Shown piece by piece: positions 7,415 through 15,981 of a stretch of 15,981 bases of DNA. The position numbers and the translations under genes are program-made. This stretch comes from an uncultured Flavobacteriaceae bacterium (GTDB taxonomy: Bacteria; Bacteroidota; Bacteroidia; Flavobacteriales; Flavobacteriaceae). How positions within the stretch are numbered: position 1 is the stretch's first letter; each line of letters starts with the position of its first letter. The DNA is taken from the NCBI GenBank assembly GCA_938074515.1, contig CALJFV010000156.1, positions 1 through 15,981 of the forward strand, read 5' to 3'. A model generated the notes under the pieces. It worked only from the letters and a program-made list of their open reading frames with translations. It did not search any database and had not been told where the DNA came from.

Positions 7415-9982
7415 ATGAAACACACCAAGGAAGAAAGATTTCAAAAACACGTGCTGTCTAAATATCAGATTTACAACAGCATTTTTATGACCCTCCCCTT
7501 CGATTCGATTACCAAGACTGGGGTCCTCTTGCCATTATTTGAGGAGTTATGTGTTTCTGGCTATGAACAAGGGAAAAACCCCAGTGAAATCATCCATGAA
7601 TTCTTTGATCAATATCGCCCCGAATTTGATGAAAAGCAGCGTATCAATCTATTGTTTAGCTTTATTCAATATATAGAGCGCCAAGTCGTCCTATTTGATG
7701 CTATCGAAGAGGCAACGTTTTCAATCATCAACAATACGGAAGGCCGAGGAACCTTGCGGAGTATTAAAGATGAAGCCCACGAGAAAAACAAGCGTGAGGC
7801 CCTAAAGGACTATCTGAAGCGCTTTAAAGTACGTCCTGTTCTTACCGCACACCCGACCCAGTTTTATCCGGGGGCTGTTTTGGGAATCATTACAGATTTG
7901 GCAAAATCTATAGAGAAAAACAAACTCGACGAAATAGAACTACTCCTGGCACAACTAGGCAAAACACCTTTTTTCAAAAAATCGAAACCCAGTCCTTTTG
8001 ATGAAGCTGTGAGTTTAATCTGGTATCTCGAGCACGTCTTTTATCAGGCAGCACATAATATTTATCGATTCACCAAAACCCATATTTTTGATGGAGAACC
8101 ACTGCCAAACGAACTTATTAATCTCGGGTTTTGGCCAGGTGGAGACCGCGATGGAAATCCATTTGTCACGGCAGAAATAACTCTGGAAGTGGCTGCTCGA
8201 CTTCGGAGTGCTTTGATGAAAAATTATTACAAAGACGTCCGCAAAATGAAGCGCCGAATCACCTTTAATCAAGCAGAACCCCTCGTTTTGGCACTTGAAC
8301 AAAAACTGGCTGCAGAACTTAATTCTAGTTTCACTGTGTCGGGGGATCGCACACCTGAGTTTTTGAGCGACTTAGAATCCTTGAAAGAAATTTTAGAAAA
8401 ACAGCACGAAGGGCTTTTTGTGAGTTTAGTGGACGAGCTCATCGAGAAAATGAAGCTTTTTGGATGTTATTTTGCCTCTTTAGATATCCGCCAAGATTCA
8501 CGAATACACACTAAGGCAATCATGGCTATTGCTCAGGCCTATCCTGAGATCATCCCTATGAACTATCCCCATCTCGAAGCCCAGCAAAAAATTGATTTAC
8601 TCGGACAATTACACGGTAAGGTAGATGTGGATAAAATTAGTGATGACATGGGCAAGCAAACCCTAGCTTCAATTTATGCCATGAAAAAAATCCAAGAAAA
8701 AAATGGAGCAAAGGCTTGCGAGCGTTACATTATAAGCAACAATGGCAGTGTTGTCAATGTTATGGAAGCCTTCGCTATGATTCGATTATGCGACTGGGAA
8801 ACCCCCAATTGCGATATAATCCCCTTGTTTGAAACGATTGATGACCTCAAGGAGGCAGATGAGGTCATGGAGGCTTTATACACGAACTCTGAATACCAAA
8901 AACACCTTAATAGGCGTGGTAATCGACAATCTATAATGCTTGGATTTAGTGATGGAACCAAAGACGGGGGTTATCTTATGGCCAATTGGGCCATTTATCG
9001 GGCCAAAGAACGCTTGACCGAGGTGTCTCGTGCTCACGGCATTACTGCTCTATTTTTTGACGGTCGAGGAGGCCCACCAGCGCGCGGAGGAGGAAAGACG
9101 CATCAATTTTATGCCTCTTTAGGAAACACTATCGAACACGAGGAAGTTCAGTTGACCATTCAAGGCCAGACAATAAGTTCAAATTTTGGGACCATTGCCT
9201 CATGTCAATACAATCTAGAACAATTAATTAGTTCGGGTATTGCCAATGAAATTTTCGCCCCTGATCAAGCCAGTATTGCCTCTGATCAAAGGCTTATTTT
9301 AGAACAGCTCGCTGATTTGAGCTATAGTGCCTACCAAGATTTTAAGAACCACCCTAAATTTTTGCCCTATTTAGAGCAGATAAGCACCCTAAAATATTAC
9401 GCAAAAACCAACATTGGCAGTCGCCCCGCTAAACGTGGCAGCAGTGATCAGCTGAATTTTAGTGATCTACGCGCGATCCCTTTTGTAGGCAGTTGGAGTC
9501 AACTCAAACAAAATGTTCCAGGATTTTATGGGGTAGGCATTGCCCTTGACGCCCTCAAGGCCCAAGGTAAAATGAACGCGTTACAGGAACTTTATAAGAC
9601 TTCAGCATTTTTTAGAACGCTTCTAGAAAATAGCATGATGAGTCTAAGTAAAAGTTATTTTCCCCTCACCCAATACTTAAAAGATGATCCTGAGTTCGGC
9701 GATTTTTGGCAACTTATTTACCAAGAATATTTGCGCTCTAAAGACCTCGTTTTAGAGGTGTCGGGCTTGGACCAGCTTATGGAAGACTCACGGGCCATGC
9801 GCGCCTCAATTGGGGTGCGTGAGCGCATCGTTCTGCCCCTATTAACCATTCAGCAGTATGCCCTGCGCAGCATACAAGAGATTCATAAAGGGGTCGGAAG
9901 TAACCGTGATTTGGCCATCTACGAAAAAATGGTGACGCGGTCGCTTTTTGGCAACATCAATGCAAGCCGTAATAGCGCATAG
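7415..9982 (+). CDS. ppc: Phosphoenolpyruvate carboxylase
   Basis: An 855-residue cytoplasmic enzyme (E. coli Ppc has 883) that carboxylates PEP with bicarbonate to oxaloacetate, refilling the TCA cycle (EC 4.1.1.31). The catalytic sites are in order: LTAHPT with H146, GFWPGGDRDGNP (238-249), LDIRQDSRIH, MLGFSDGTKDGG (508-519) with K516, FFDGRGGPPARGGGKTH with R551 and R557 in the glycine-rich loop, GSRPAKRG (668-675), and LRAIPFVGSWSQ. The protein belongs to a divergent Bacteroidota-type clade: the helix after LTAHPT reads QFYPGAV instead of EITRRT, and the C-terminus is RNSA where most enzymes end in QNTG or RNTG. All main catalytic residues are kept, so it should be active. It has its own promoter box 17 bases upstream and converges on recO. 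Confidence 0.96.
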   Translation: MKHTKEERFQKHVLSKYQIYNSIFMTLPFDSITKTGVLLPLFEELCVSGYEQGKNPSEIIHEFFDQYRPEFDEKQRINLLFSFIQYIERQVVLFDAIEEATFSIINNTEGRGTLRSIKDEAHEKNKREALKDYLKRFKVRPVLTAHPTQFYPGAVLGIITDLAKSIEKNKLDEIELLLAQLGKTPFFKKSKPSPFDEAVSLIWYLEHVFYQAAHNIYRFTKTHIFDGEPLPNELINLGFWPGGDRDGNPFVTAEITLEVAARLRSALMKNYYKDVRKMKRRITFNQAEPLVLALEQKLAAELNSSFTVSGDRTPEFLSDLESLKEILEKQHEGLFVSLVDELIEKMKLFGCYFASLDIRQDSRIHTKAIMAIAQAYPEIIPMNYPHLEAQQKIDLLGQLHGKVDVDKISDDMGKQTLASIYAMKKIQEKNGAKACERYIISNNGSVVNVMEAFAMIRLCDWETPNCDIIPLFETIDDLKEADEVMEALYTNSEYQKHLNRRGNRQSIMLGFSDGTKDGGYLMANWAIYRAKERLTEVSRAHGITALFFDGRGGPPARGGGKTHQFYASLGNTIEHEEVQLTIQGQTISSNFGTIASCQYNLEQLISSGIANEIFAPDQASIASDQRLILEQLADLSYSAYQDFKNHPKFLPYLEQISTLKYYAKTNIGSRPAKRGSSDQLNFSDLRAIPFVGSWSQLKQNVPGFYGVGIALDALKAQGKMNALQELYKTSAFFRTLLENSMMSLSKSYFPLTQYLKDDPEFGDFWQLIYQEYLRSKDLVLEVSGLDQLMEDSRAMRASIGVRERIVLPLLTIQQYALRSIQEIHKGVGSNRDLAIYEKMVTRSLFGNINASRNSA

Positions 9983-10029
9983 CGCATCTGATGTCTTGAT
10001 TCTGAAATTTTCTGAGCCTTTGGCGGAAT

Positions 10030-10746
10030 CTATCCAAAAACCTGGCGATAAATTTCGATTGATTTAGGGCGCTTGAAGCCTGTGGCGTGCATTTGCATAT
10101 AGTCCATAAGCAAGTCCAGTAAGGCCCGCCTCTGTTCTGTGGTTGTTTTCCACTGAGCCAAATGACTAAATGGTGTCTTGGCCAGAGTGCATAAATCCTT
10201 TAAAACCTCTGCATTTTTGGTAATGCCTGATGCTGAATCCTGAAATACCCCCTCTTTCAGATTAAAGTACGGTAGGTGTTCCTTTTCAAAATCGGGATAA
10301 CAGCCCAAGTACTGTTGTAATTCAAGTACAATTTTAAGGTGAAAATTTAATGGGCCGTCTGCCGCATCCAAAGCCAACAATGCATCACTTAAAAAACAAA
10401 AAAGTTCTGAATTAGATTCCTGCTCTTGTAAGGTCATTTTAAACACCTCGGCCAAAAATAAGGCCATAGAGCTCTTAACAATATCGCTGTGCAAGCTGAC
10501 ATAATGCGCCGATACTTTGGCCTCGGTGAGTCGTTCTAACTGACCCTTATCCCGATGCATTGCCTGAATCTGCAATTGGGTAAGCGGCTGAAACATCGCT
10601 GGTCTAAAAGGACCTTTTCTTGACTTCTGTAATCCGCGAATCATATAACTGCGCAGTCCTGAAGATTCTGTAAGCATTTTGACAATTACATCGGATTCGC
10701 CGTAACGGACTGTGGCAAGAACTAAAGCTCGCGTATTCACCCTCAT
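10030..10746 (-). CDS. recO: DNA repair protein RecO
   Basis: A 238-residue RecO. The family loads RecA onto SSB-coated single-stranded DNA with RecR and RecF, and also anneals DNA strands. The N-terminal OB fold is clear: RALVLATVRYGESDVIVKML (6-25), LRSYMIRGLQ (31-40), then FRPAMFQPLTQLQI (47-60). A helical C-terminal half follows, with LGCYPDFE in the place of the zinc-ribbon-like region; the cysteine set of zinc-binding RecO proteins is not present. Its ATG overlaps the TAA of porZ by one base (TAATG), so translation is probably coupled to that gene and they share a transcript. It converges with ppc across 47 bases in which I see no convincing terminator hairpin. Confidence 0.92.
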   Translation of the reverse strand: MRVNTRALVLATVRYGESDVIVKMLTESSGLRSYMIRGLQKSRKGPFRPAMFQPLTQLQIQAMHRDKGQLERLTEAKVSAHYVSLHSDIVKSSMALFLAEVFKMTLQEQESNSELFCFLSDALLALDAADGPLNFHLKIVLELQQYLGCYPDFEKEHLPYFNLKEGVFQDSASGITKNAEVLKDLCTLAKTPFSHLAQWKTTTEQRRALLDLLMDYMQMHATGFKRPKSIEIYRQVFG

Positions 10747-13028
10747 TATCGGACAATCATAATTTTAAGCACTTTGGTCTCAAAGGCATCCTCTGAAGTA
10801 ATCAAAACTAAATAAACCCCCGAGGCTACTTTATGACGCCCAAAGGCACGGGTATCCCAAAGCACACTTCCTCCTTGGCTTTTGGTTTCAAAAACCAAAT
10901 TACCCTCGATATCGGTTATTTTGACATTTGCCCCTGCTGTAAGTCCATCTACAGTAACCTGTCCTTGGAAGCCGGGTCGCACGGGATTGGGATAGACGTA
11001 GGCGCCGGAGAGGTCATCCCTTGCCTCTGTAGCCGAGCCCTCAAAAGCGACAAGGCCCTTAGTGGTGGCAAAATATACTCTTCCGCTATCGCCATCAATG
11101 GCAATATCTTGAACATTATCTGAAGGCAAAGGAGAGTTTTCTTTGGTAAATCGCAGTATGGTTTCCTGACCATTGGCCGAAAGGTAAAACACCCCTGAGG
11201 TCGCTGTAGCGATCCATTTATTGTTGGACCCATCGACTTCAATATCAGTGACGGACTGCTGAAATAAGAGTTCCTGTGCGACGCCCTCCTCGAGGATGAT
11301 GATTGGCTGAGCTTCCACATTATTACCGCTTTGAAAAAACCCTGTGGTATTGTAGAGGACTCTCAAACCCTCACGTGTGCCAATCCATAGGCGGTTATTT
11401 GTATCAAATGCTAAACTCCGCACATCTGTAGACGGTAAATTTCCATTGCCAGACCCTTCAGTAATTCGATTAAAACTATTGGTGCTGGGATTAAAACCGA
11501 TTAAACCATTTTCAGCTGAACCGAAAAAAACATAACCCTCACGACTGATTTTTAAATCGGTTAAGGCCAATTCATCTTCGGCATTGATGATCCCTGATAA
11601 ATCAATTTTTCCGATCTGACCCGAAGGACTTAGGCGCAACAGACCTTGATCAATTTTTGATTGAACAAACCAAAGATTGTTGTCGCGATCGAAATCTGAG
11701 CCATAAATCCTTAGACCGGCCGCGGGGTTCCCTGTGGGGAGTGTCAAACTACTATTGCTTTGATCATAGAGAATTTCTGGAACGCCGGCCGTTAACTGCA
11801 GCAGGCCAAACTGAAATGATGAAGCAAAAACCTGATCTGGGTTCATTGGGTTAATCTTCACATGAACAATATCGCTCGCCCCAAATAGATCGGCCGCGGG
11901 AATATTATTCCATCCCTCATTTTGAAATTGACTCAGTCCTCTAAACGTTAGTGGGTATGGGTTAAAACTTACCGTAACCTCGCCAAAGCCAACCCAAAGT
12001 TGATCTGAAGAAGCATCTATTGAAAATGGGTTATTAAATAAAGGCCCTTGAGGCCCAACGGGCGTCCATCCAAATTGACCACTGGATTGCTTGAGCAGTC
12101 CATTGATCTGGGTTCCGGCAAAAATCTGATCCGCAAATCCCAACCCTATTGAAAACTTATCCTCTAATTCTGTAGGCATTTCAAAAATATCCAATGGGGT
12201 AAAGTCTGCCCCGTAAGTATTCACGCTCGATTCTGTGGTAATGGTAAGCACATTCCCATTGACGCGCATATCCACGATTGGGTCTGCGCCAAAGTCAGCC
12301 ATAATTTGGGCGGGTTCTGGAGTTAAACGCAGGACCCGTTGATTTGTTCTCGCAAAATAAACGGCCTGGTTCAACGTCTGAATGCCAACAATCCCGCCTC
12401 CAGTTACTGTCTCCCAAGAGGCGTAGTCAATCAAATCAGGACCGTCTAGCAAGGCCTTTTTTATCCCGTCTTGAGCCGTTGCGGCATAAATAAAAGGGGG
12501 TAATATAGTGGTTTGGGCTACCGAAATTGTACTGCCCAATTCACCGATATAATAAGTGTCCCCAAATTCCAAAAGCGAGAGATCAAAAACAGAAATACCA
12601 AAGTCCGTAGAGACATAAACTTGTCCCTGATACTCATAAAAATCATTAATGGATTTGATATTAGGCGGGATACTGGGCTTATCCAAAATGGCTACAATCT
12701 GAAGGACCTGGTCTTGATCATTTGGAATGATTTCGATTAGCCCATTATCGTGCCCTATCATTAATACATTGTATTGCTGGCTGTAATGAATTTCAGTAAT
12801 CGATTCTCCCGAAAGGCCTTCTACGGAAGTGATTGTGGTGATCTCTTGACTCCAAAGGTCATAAGTGTATACCGCATTTTCGGCTGCGACAAAAACTTTG
12901 TCGTCGCCGTAAGCGACATCCTTTATGCTGTTGTATGAAAAATAGCCCTTCCAGCGTTCATTGTCAGATTGTGCGCTGACCGTGGTTAAGGTTACCAATA
13001 ATCCAAAAATCAGAAGATAAAATTTCAT
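10746..13028 (-). CDS. porZ: PorZ-like type IX secretion system surface protein (two beta-propellers plus T9SS C-terminal domain)
   Basis: ATG 13028 gives 760 residues with signal peptide MKFYLLIFGLLVTLTTVSA cut before Q20. The longer frame from 13085 would put 19 residues before it and is rejected. The protein begins ERWKGYFSYNSIKDVAYGDD, as PorZ N-terminal propellers do, and has many propeller-type repeats (for example VFVAAENAVYTYD, KWIATATSGVFYLS, VYFATTKGLVAF). The last 85 residues are a type A sorting-domain fold: AYVYPNPV, VKITDIEGNLV, GGSVLWD, VASGVYLVLITS and the terminal VLKIMIVR. In Porphyromonas gingivalis PorZ (776 residues) sits on the cell surface with PorU, PorV and PorQ and delivers anionic LPS to the PorU sortase. 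Its ligand in flavobacteria is less certain. It follows the gdhA terminator and overlaps recO by one base. Confidence 0.85.
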   Translation of the reverse strand: MKFYLLIFGLLVTLTTVSAQSDNERWKGYFSYNSIKDVAYGDDKVFVAAENAVYTYDLWSQEITTITSVEGLSGESITEIHYSQQYNVLMIGHDNGLIEIIPNDQDQVLQIVAILDKPSIPPNIKSINDFYEYQGQVYVSTDFGISVFDLSLLEFGDTYYIGELGSTISVAQTTILPPFIYAATAQDGIKKALLDGPDLIDYASWETVTGGGIVGIQTLNQAVYFARTNQRVLRLTPEPAQIMADFGADPIVDMRVNGNVLTITTESSVNTYGADFTPLDIFEMPTELEDKFSIGLGFADQIFAGTQINGLLKQSSGQFGWTPVGPQGPLFNNPFSIDASSDQLWVGFGEVTVSFNPYPLTFRGLSQFQNEGWNNIPAADLFGASDIVHVKINPMNPDQVFASSFQFGLLQLTAGVPEILYDQSNSSLTLPTGNPAAGLRIYGSDFDRDNNLWFVQSKIDQGLLRLSPSGQIGKIDLSGIINAEDELALTDLKISREGYVFFGSAENGLIGFNPSTNSFNRITEGSGNGNLPSTDVRSLAFDTNNRLWIGTREGLRVLYNTTGFFQSGNNVEAQPIIILEEGVAQELLFQQSVTDIEVDGSNNKWIATATSGVFYLSANGQETILRFTKENSPLPSDNVQDIAIDGDSGRVYFATTKGLVAFEGSATEARDDLSGAYVYPNPVRPGFQGQVTVDGLTAGANVKITDIEGNLVFETKSQGGSVLWDTRAFGRHKVASGVYLVLITSEDAFETKVLKIMIVR

Positions 13029-13105
13029 GCTGCTGTGCTCGCCCTTTAAACCTTGAAAATTACTATTTATTGTAGAAACCCCCATGATTAATGAGTCATT
13101 CGTTC

Positions 13106-13129
13106 AAAAAAAAAGCCCCAGAATGGGGC
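13106..13129 (-). terminator. Intrinsic terminator of gdhA
   Basis: GCCCCA (13115-13120) and TGGGGC (13124-13129) pair around a GAA triplet, and on the minus strand the stem runs into nine T (13114-13106). It lies 24 bases past the gdhA stop and ahead of porZ, separating the two transcription units. On the plus strand only three T follow, so it works in the gdhA direction. Confidence 0.88.
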
Positions 13130-13153
13130 CTTTGATTGGAAAATAGATAATGC

Positions 13154-14539
<1,386 letters not shown>

Positions 14540-14619
14540 TTATTCGACAAATCAGCCGAGATTTTAGGTGCTCTTTTTGCGATATTGTCAAAAATCGGTC
14601 GTTTAATTTTTGGTATATG

Positions 14620-14627
14620 CAAATATA
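14620..14627 (-). promoter_or_regulatory. Candidate -7 promoter box for gdhA
   Basis: On the minus strand TATATTTG matches TAnnTTTG perfectly. It ends 122 bases before the GTG start, predicting an untranslated leader of roughly 115 bases, much longer than at the other genes here. No good -33 TTTG is seen. The spacer is AT-rich, so chance is a real alternative. Confidence 0.35.
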
Positions 14628-14707
14628 AATTACTTCGAGAGATCTGATGTCATTTTTTTTCAAAACACACTGCTCGTTAATTTAAGGTGTCGTGTAAGAT
14701 GTTTTTT

Positions 14708-14715
14708 TATCTTTG
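14708..14715 (+). promoter_or_regulatory. Bacteroidota -7 promoter box for the 14739 gene
   Basis: TATCTTTG is a perfect TAnnTTTG match ending 23 bases before the ATG at 14739. The -33 element is weak: TTTA at 14681-14684 is one base off TTTG, with a spacer of 23 bases, slightly longer than usual. Confidence 0.48.
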
Positions 14716-14738
14716 AATACATTGAGTAACCCATATTC

Positions 14739-15587
14739 ATGAGCCATAGAACGCATATTTTCCTGACAATTTTATCGCTTCTGTTAAGCCTGCATGCCTT
14801 TGGACAAAGAGATGGCCGTGCGGGGGGGCTGCCCATTGGGTTTTCCAACGAGCTAGGTGTAGTAGCAGGTCCAGTCGCATTTTACGGCGATTATGGCCAG
14901 CGCGGTAATTTTGCTACAAATATTGGCAATACGGGCTGGGGTTTTGCGGTAGCGCATTATGTAAATTTTGCTTATCGTGCCGATTGTCAATGCTACAACC
15001 CGGACACCTATTTTAATGACCGCTTTAAAGTCCGTACAGAACTAACTATACATAAAACGAACTTTCAGCACTATGGACAATGGGTTAGCACTTCTGCAAC
15101 TTCATTTACTGCTGATCAGTTGCGTGCGATGAAAGGCTCGAGTACTGTTTTTGACGTCGGTGTTCAGCTGGAATATTATATCTGGAGTATTCGCGATTTT
15201 ATGGCTCAGGACCAACCGTGGGCACCTTACTTTGCCGCGGGTTTACATTGGGTGGGATTCGACCCCTACGCCTACAGTGACTTCGGCAACCTCAATACAC
15301 CGATTACCACGCCCGACAAATACTATTATGGATTCCAACAAGCTGGAGGGTCGACCTGGAGCATAGTCACTAGTGTAGGATCCCGATACAAAATCAGTAA
15401 ATCTGTAGATTTTTTAATGGACTGGCGCTGGCAATATTATTTCTCCAACTGGGTCGATGGACTGAACCCTCAGCTGGAATTCAATACAGAAGCTTTAGGG
15501 CTGGGCAACGGTGTGCCTGTGCCAGAGAATAAGGCCAATGATTGGATTTTCTGGATTAATTTCGGCGGCGTATTTTACTTGAATTAA
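14739..15587 (+). CDS. Secreted/outer-membrane protein of unknown function (THC0290_0291-like family)
   Basis: A 282-residue protein with a clear signal peptide (MSHRTHIFLTILSLLLSLHAFG, cut before Q23). The mature part opens with NELGVVAGPVAFYGDYGQRG (38-57) and NIGNTGWGFAVAHYVNF, a pattern I associate with a flavobacterial family named THC0290_0291; I recall this rather than having searched for it. It is rich in Tyr, Trp, Phe and Gly with alternating strand-like stretches (KVRTELTIHKTNF, TVFDVGVQLEYYIWSI, YFAAGLHWVGFDPY, FLMDWRWQYYFSNW) and ends DWIFWINFGGVFYLN. That pattern fits a small outer-membrane beta-barrel. A CQC pair (83-85) is the only cysteine content. No function is known to me. 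It is divergent from gdhA and probably transcribed alone from the box at 14708. Confidence 0.8.
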   Translation: MSHRTHIFLTILSLLLSLHAFGQRDGRAGGLPIGFSNELGVVAGPVAFYGDYGQRGNFATNIGNTGWGFAVAHYVNFAYRADCQCYNPDTYFNDRFKVRTELTIHKTNFQHYGQWVSTSATSFTADQLRAMKGSSTVFDVGVQLEYYIWSIRDFMAQDQPWAPYFAAGLHWVGFDPYAYSDFGNLNTPITTPDKYYYGFQQAGGSTWSIVTSVGSRYKISKSVDFLMDWRWQYYFSNWVDGLNPQLEFNTEALGLGNGVPVPENKANDWIFWINFGGVFYLN

Positions 15588-15612
15588 TCGATAATTCCCC
15601 CGCTTATAAAGG

Positions 15613-15638
15613 CCGAATAAATCGCCCCCGTTTATCGG
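15613..15638. other. Imperfect hairpin in the convergent gene spacer
   Basis: CCGAATAAA (15613-15621) and TTTATCGG (15631-15638) pair apart from one bulged base, around a loop of TCGCCCCCG. It lies between two converging genes but has no T tract on either strand, so it is at best a weak or factor-dependent terminator. Two similar CCCCCG(C/T)TTAT stretches sit here about 29 bases apart. Confidence 0.25.
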
Positions 15639-15640
15639 AA

Positions 15641-15981
15641 TTACGCCAAGGCCTGTTCGAGGTCATGAATTAAGTCCTCGGCATCTTCAATACCCACACT
15701 CAATCGAATCAAGGAATCGACAACTCCTGTCTTTTCGCGCTCCTCTTTTGGGATGCTCGCATGGGTCATGCTGGCCGGATGCCCTGCAAGACTTTCCACA
15801 CCGCCAAGGCTCTCGGCTAGGGTAAATACTTTAAGTTTTTCCACTATAGAAATGGCCTTTTGGAAGTCATTTCCTTTCGTGACAAAAGAAATCATTCCTC
15901 CAAAATCATTCATTTGTTCTTTTGCAATTGCATGATTTGCATGACTCTCAAGACCAGGCCAATACACTTTCTCAATTTTTG
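15641..15981 (-). CDS. Cys/Met metabolism PLP-dependent enzyme (cystathionine gamma-synthase/beta-lyase type), 5' part cut by window edge
   Basis: Only the C-terminal 112 residues are visible; the frame continues past base 15981 and the stop is TAA at 15643-15641. The sequence is the typical end of the trans-sulfuration family: YWPGLESHANHAIAKEQM, FGGMISFV, LAESLGGVESLAGHPASMTHA, and VDSLIRLSVGIEDAEDLIHD. The SLGGVES and MTHA segments line the substrate and PLP site, and the serine-arginine pair in LIRLSVG binds the substrate carboxylate in this family. The PLP lysine would be upstream, outside the window. These enzymes make or split cystathionine in methionine and cysteine metabolism in the cytoplasm. 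The visible part does not decide between gamma-synthase, gamma-lyase and beta-lyase. Confidence 0.9.
   Translation of the reverse strand, partial: KIEKVYWPGLESHANHAIAKEQMNDFGGMISFVTKGNDFQKAISIVEKLKVFTLAESLGGVESLAGHPASMTHASIPKEEREKTGVVDSLIRLSVGIEDAEDLIHDLEQALA

Noticed and set aside
9983..10029. Terminator between ppc and recO
   Set aside because: Only a four-base GAAA/TTTC pairing is visible, with no GC-rich stem or T tract.
10833..11123. Plus-strand frame of 96 codons inside porZ
   Set aside because: Antisense to the sorting-type C-terminal domain, which is strongly supported; no independent evidence.
13029..13085. Longer porZ start at 13085
   Set aside because: It would place 19 polar residues before a textbook signal peptide; ATG 13028 is preferred.

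Overview
The window reads as an ordinary chromosomal segment of a marine-type member of the Bacteroidota, most likely class Flavobacteriia. The evidence is: a PorZ-like protein carrying a type IX secretion system (T9SS) C-terminal domain; a Bacteroidota-style phosphoenolpyruvate carboxylase; a short tail-less SSB; a small outer-membrane protein of a family I know only from flavobacteria; and perfect copies of the Bacteroidota -7 promoter box TAnnTTTG upstream of four genes. No mobile element, CRISPR array, tRNA or rRNA was seen. Coding density is high and no gene-free stretch exceeds 300 bases. The longest spacers are 14498-14738 and 1449-1663, both between divergent genes.

Layout. Bases 1-1448 (minus): a U32-family tRNA/rRNA-modification-type protein, cut by the left edge, and upstream of it a small ssb with a clear intrinsic terminator between them. 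Bases 1449-1663: divergent spacer with a perfect 12-bp palindrome. Bases 1664-9982 (plus): acs (acetyl-CoA synthetase), a TonB-dependent receptor, an SLC13/DASS anion transporter and ppc. Bases 10030-14497 (minus): gdhA, its terminator, then porZ and recO, the last two overlapping by one base. Bases 14739-15587 (plus): a secreted or outer-membrane protein of unknown function. Bases 15641-15981 (minus): the C-terminal part of a PLP-dependent trans-sulfuration enzyme, cut by the right edge.

How the genes may work together. The plus-strand block joins acetate activation (Acs), an outer-membrane TonB-dependent receptor, an inner-membrane Na+-coupled carboxylate/sulfate carrier 22 bases downstream of it, and the anaplerotic enzyme PEP carboxylase. 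This looks like carbon acquisition feeding the TCA cycle. The link to a particular carboxylate is my inference. GdhA on the other strand would draw 2-oxoglutarate into glutamate. PorZ (surface arm of T9SS) and RecO (DNA repair) are translationally overlapping but functionally unrelated.

I did not find a convincing undescribed system. The best leads are the receptor/SLC13 pair, the conserved-looking but uncharacterised outer-membrane protein at 14739-15587, and the palindrome between ssb and acs.
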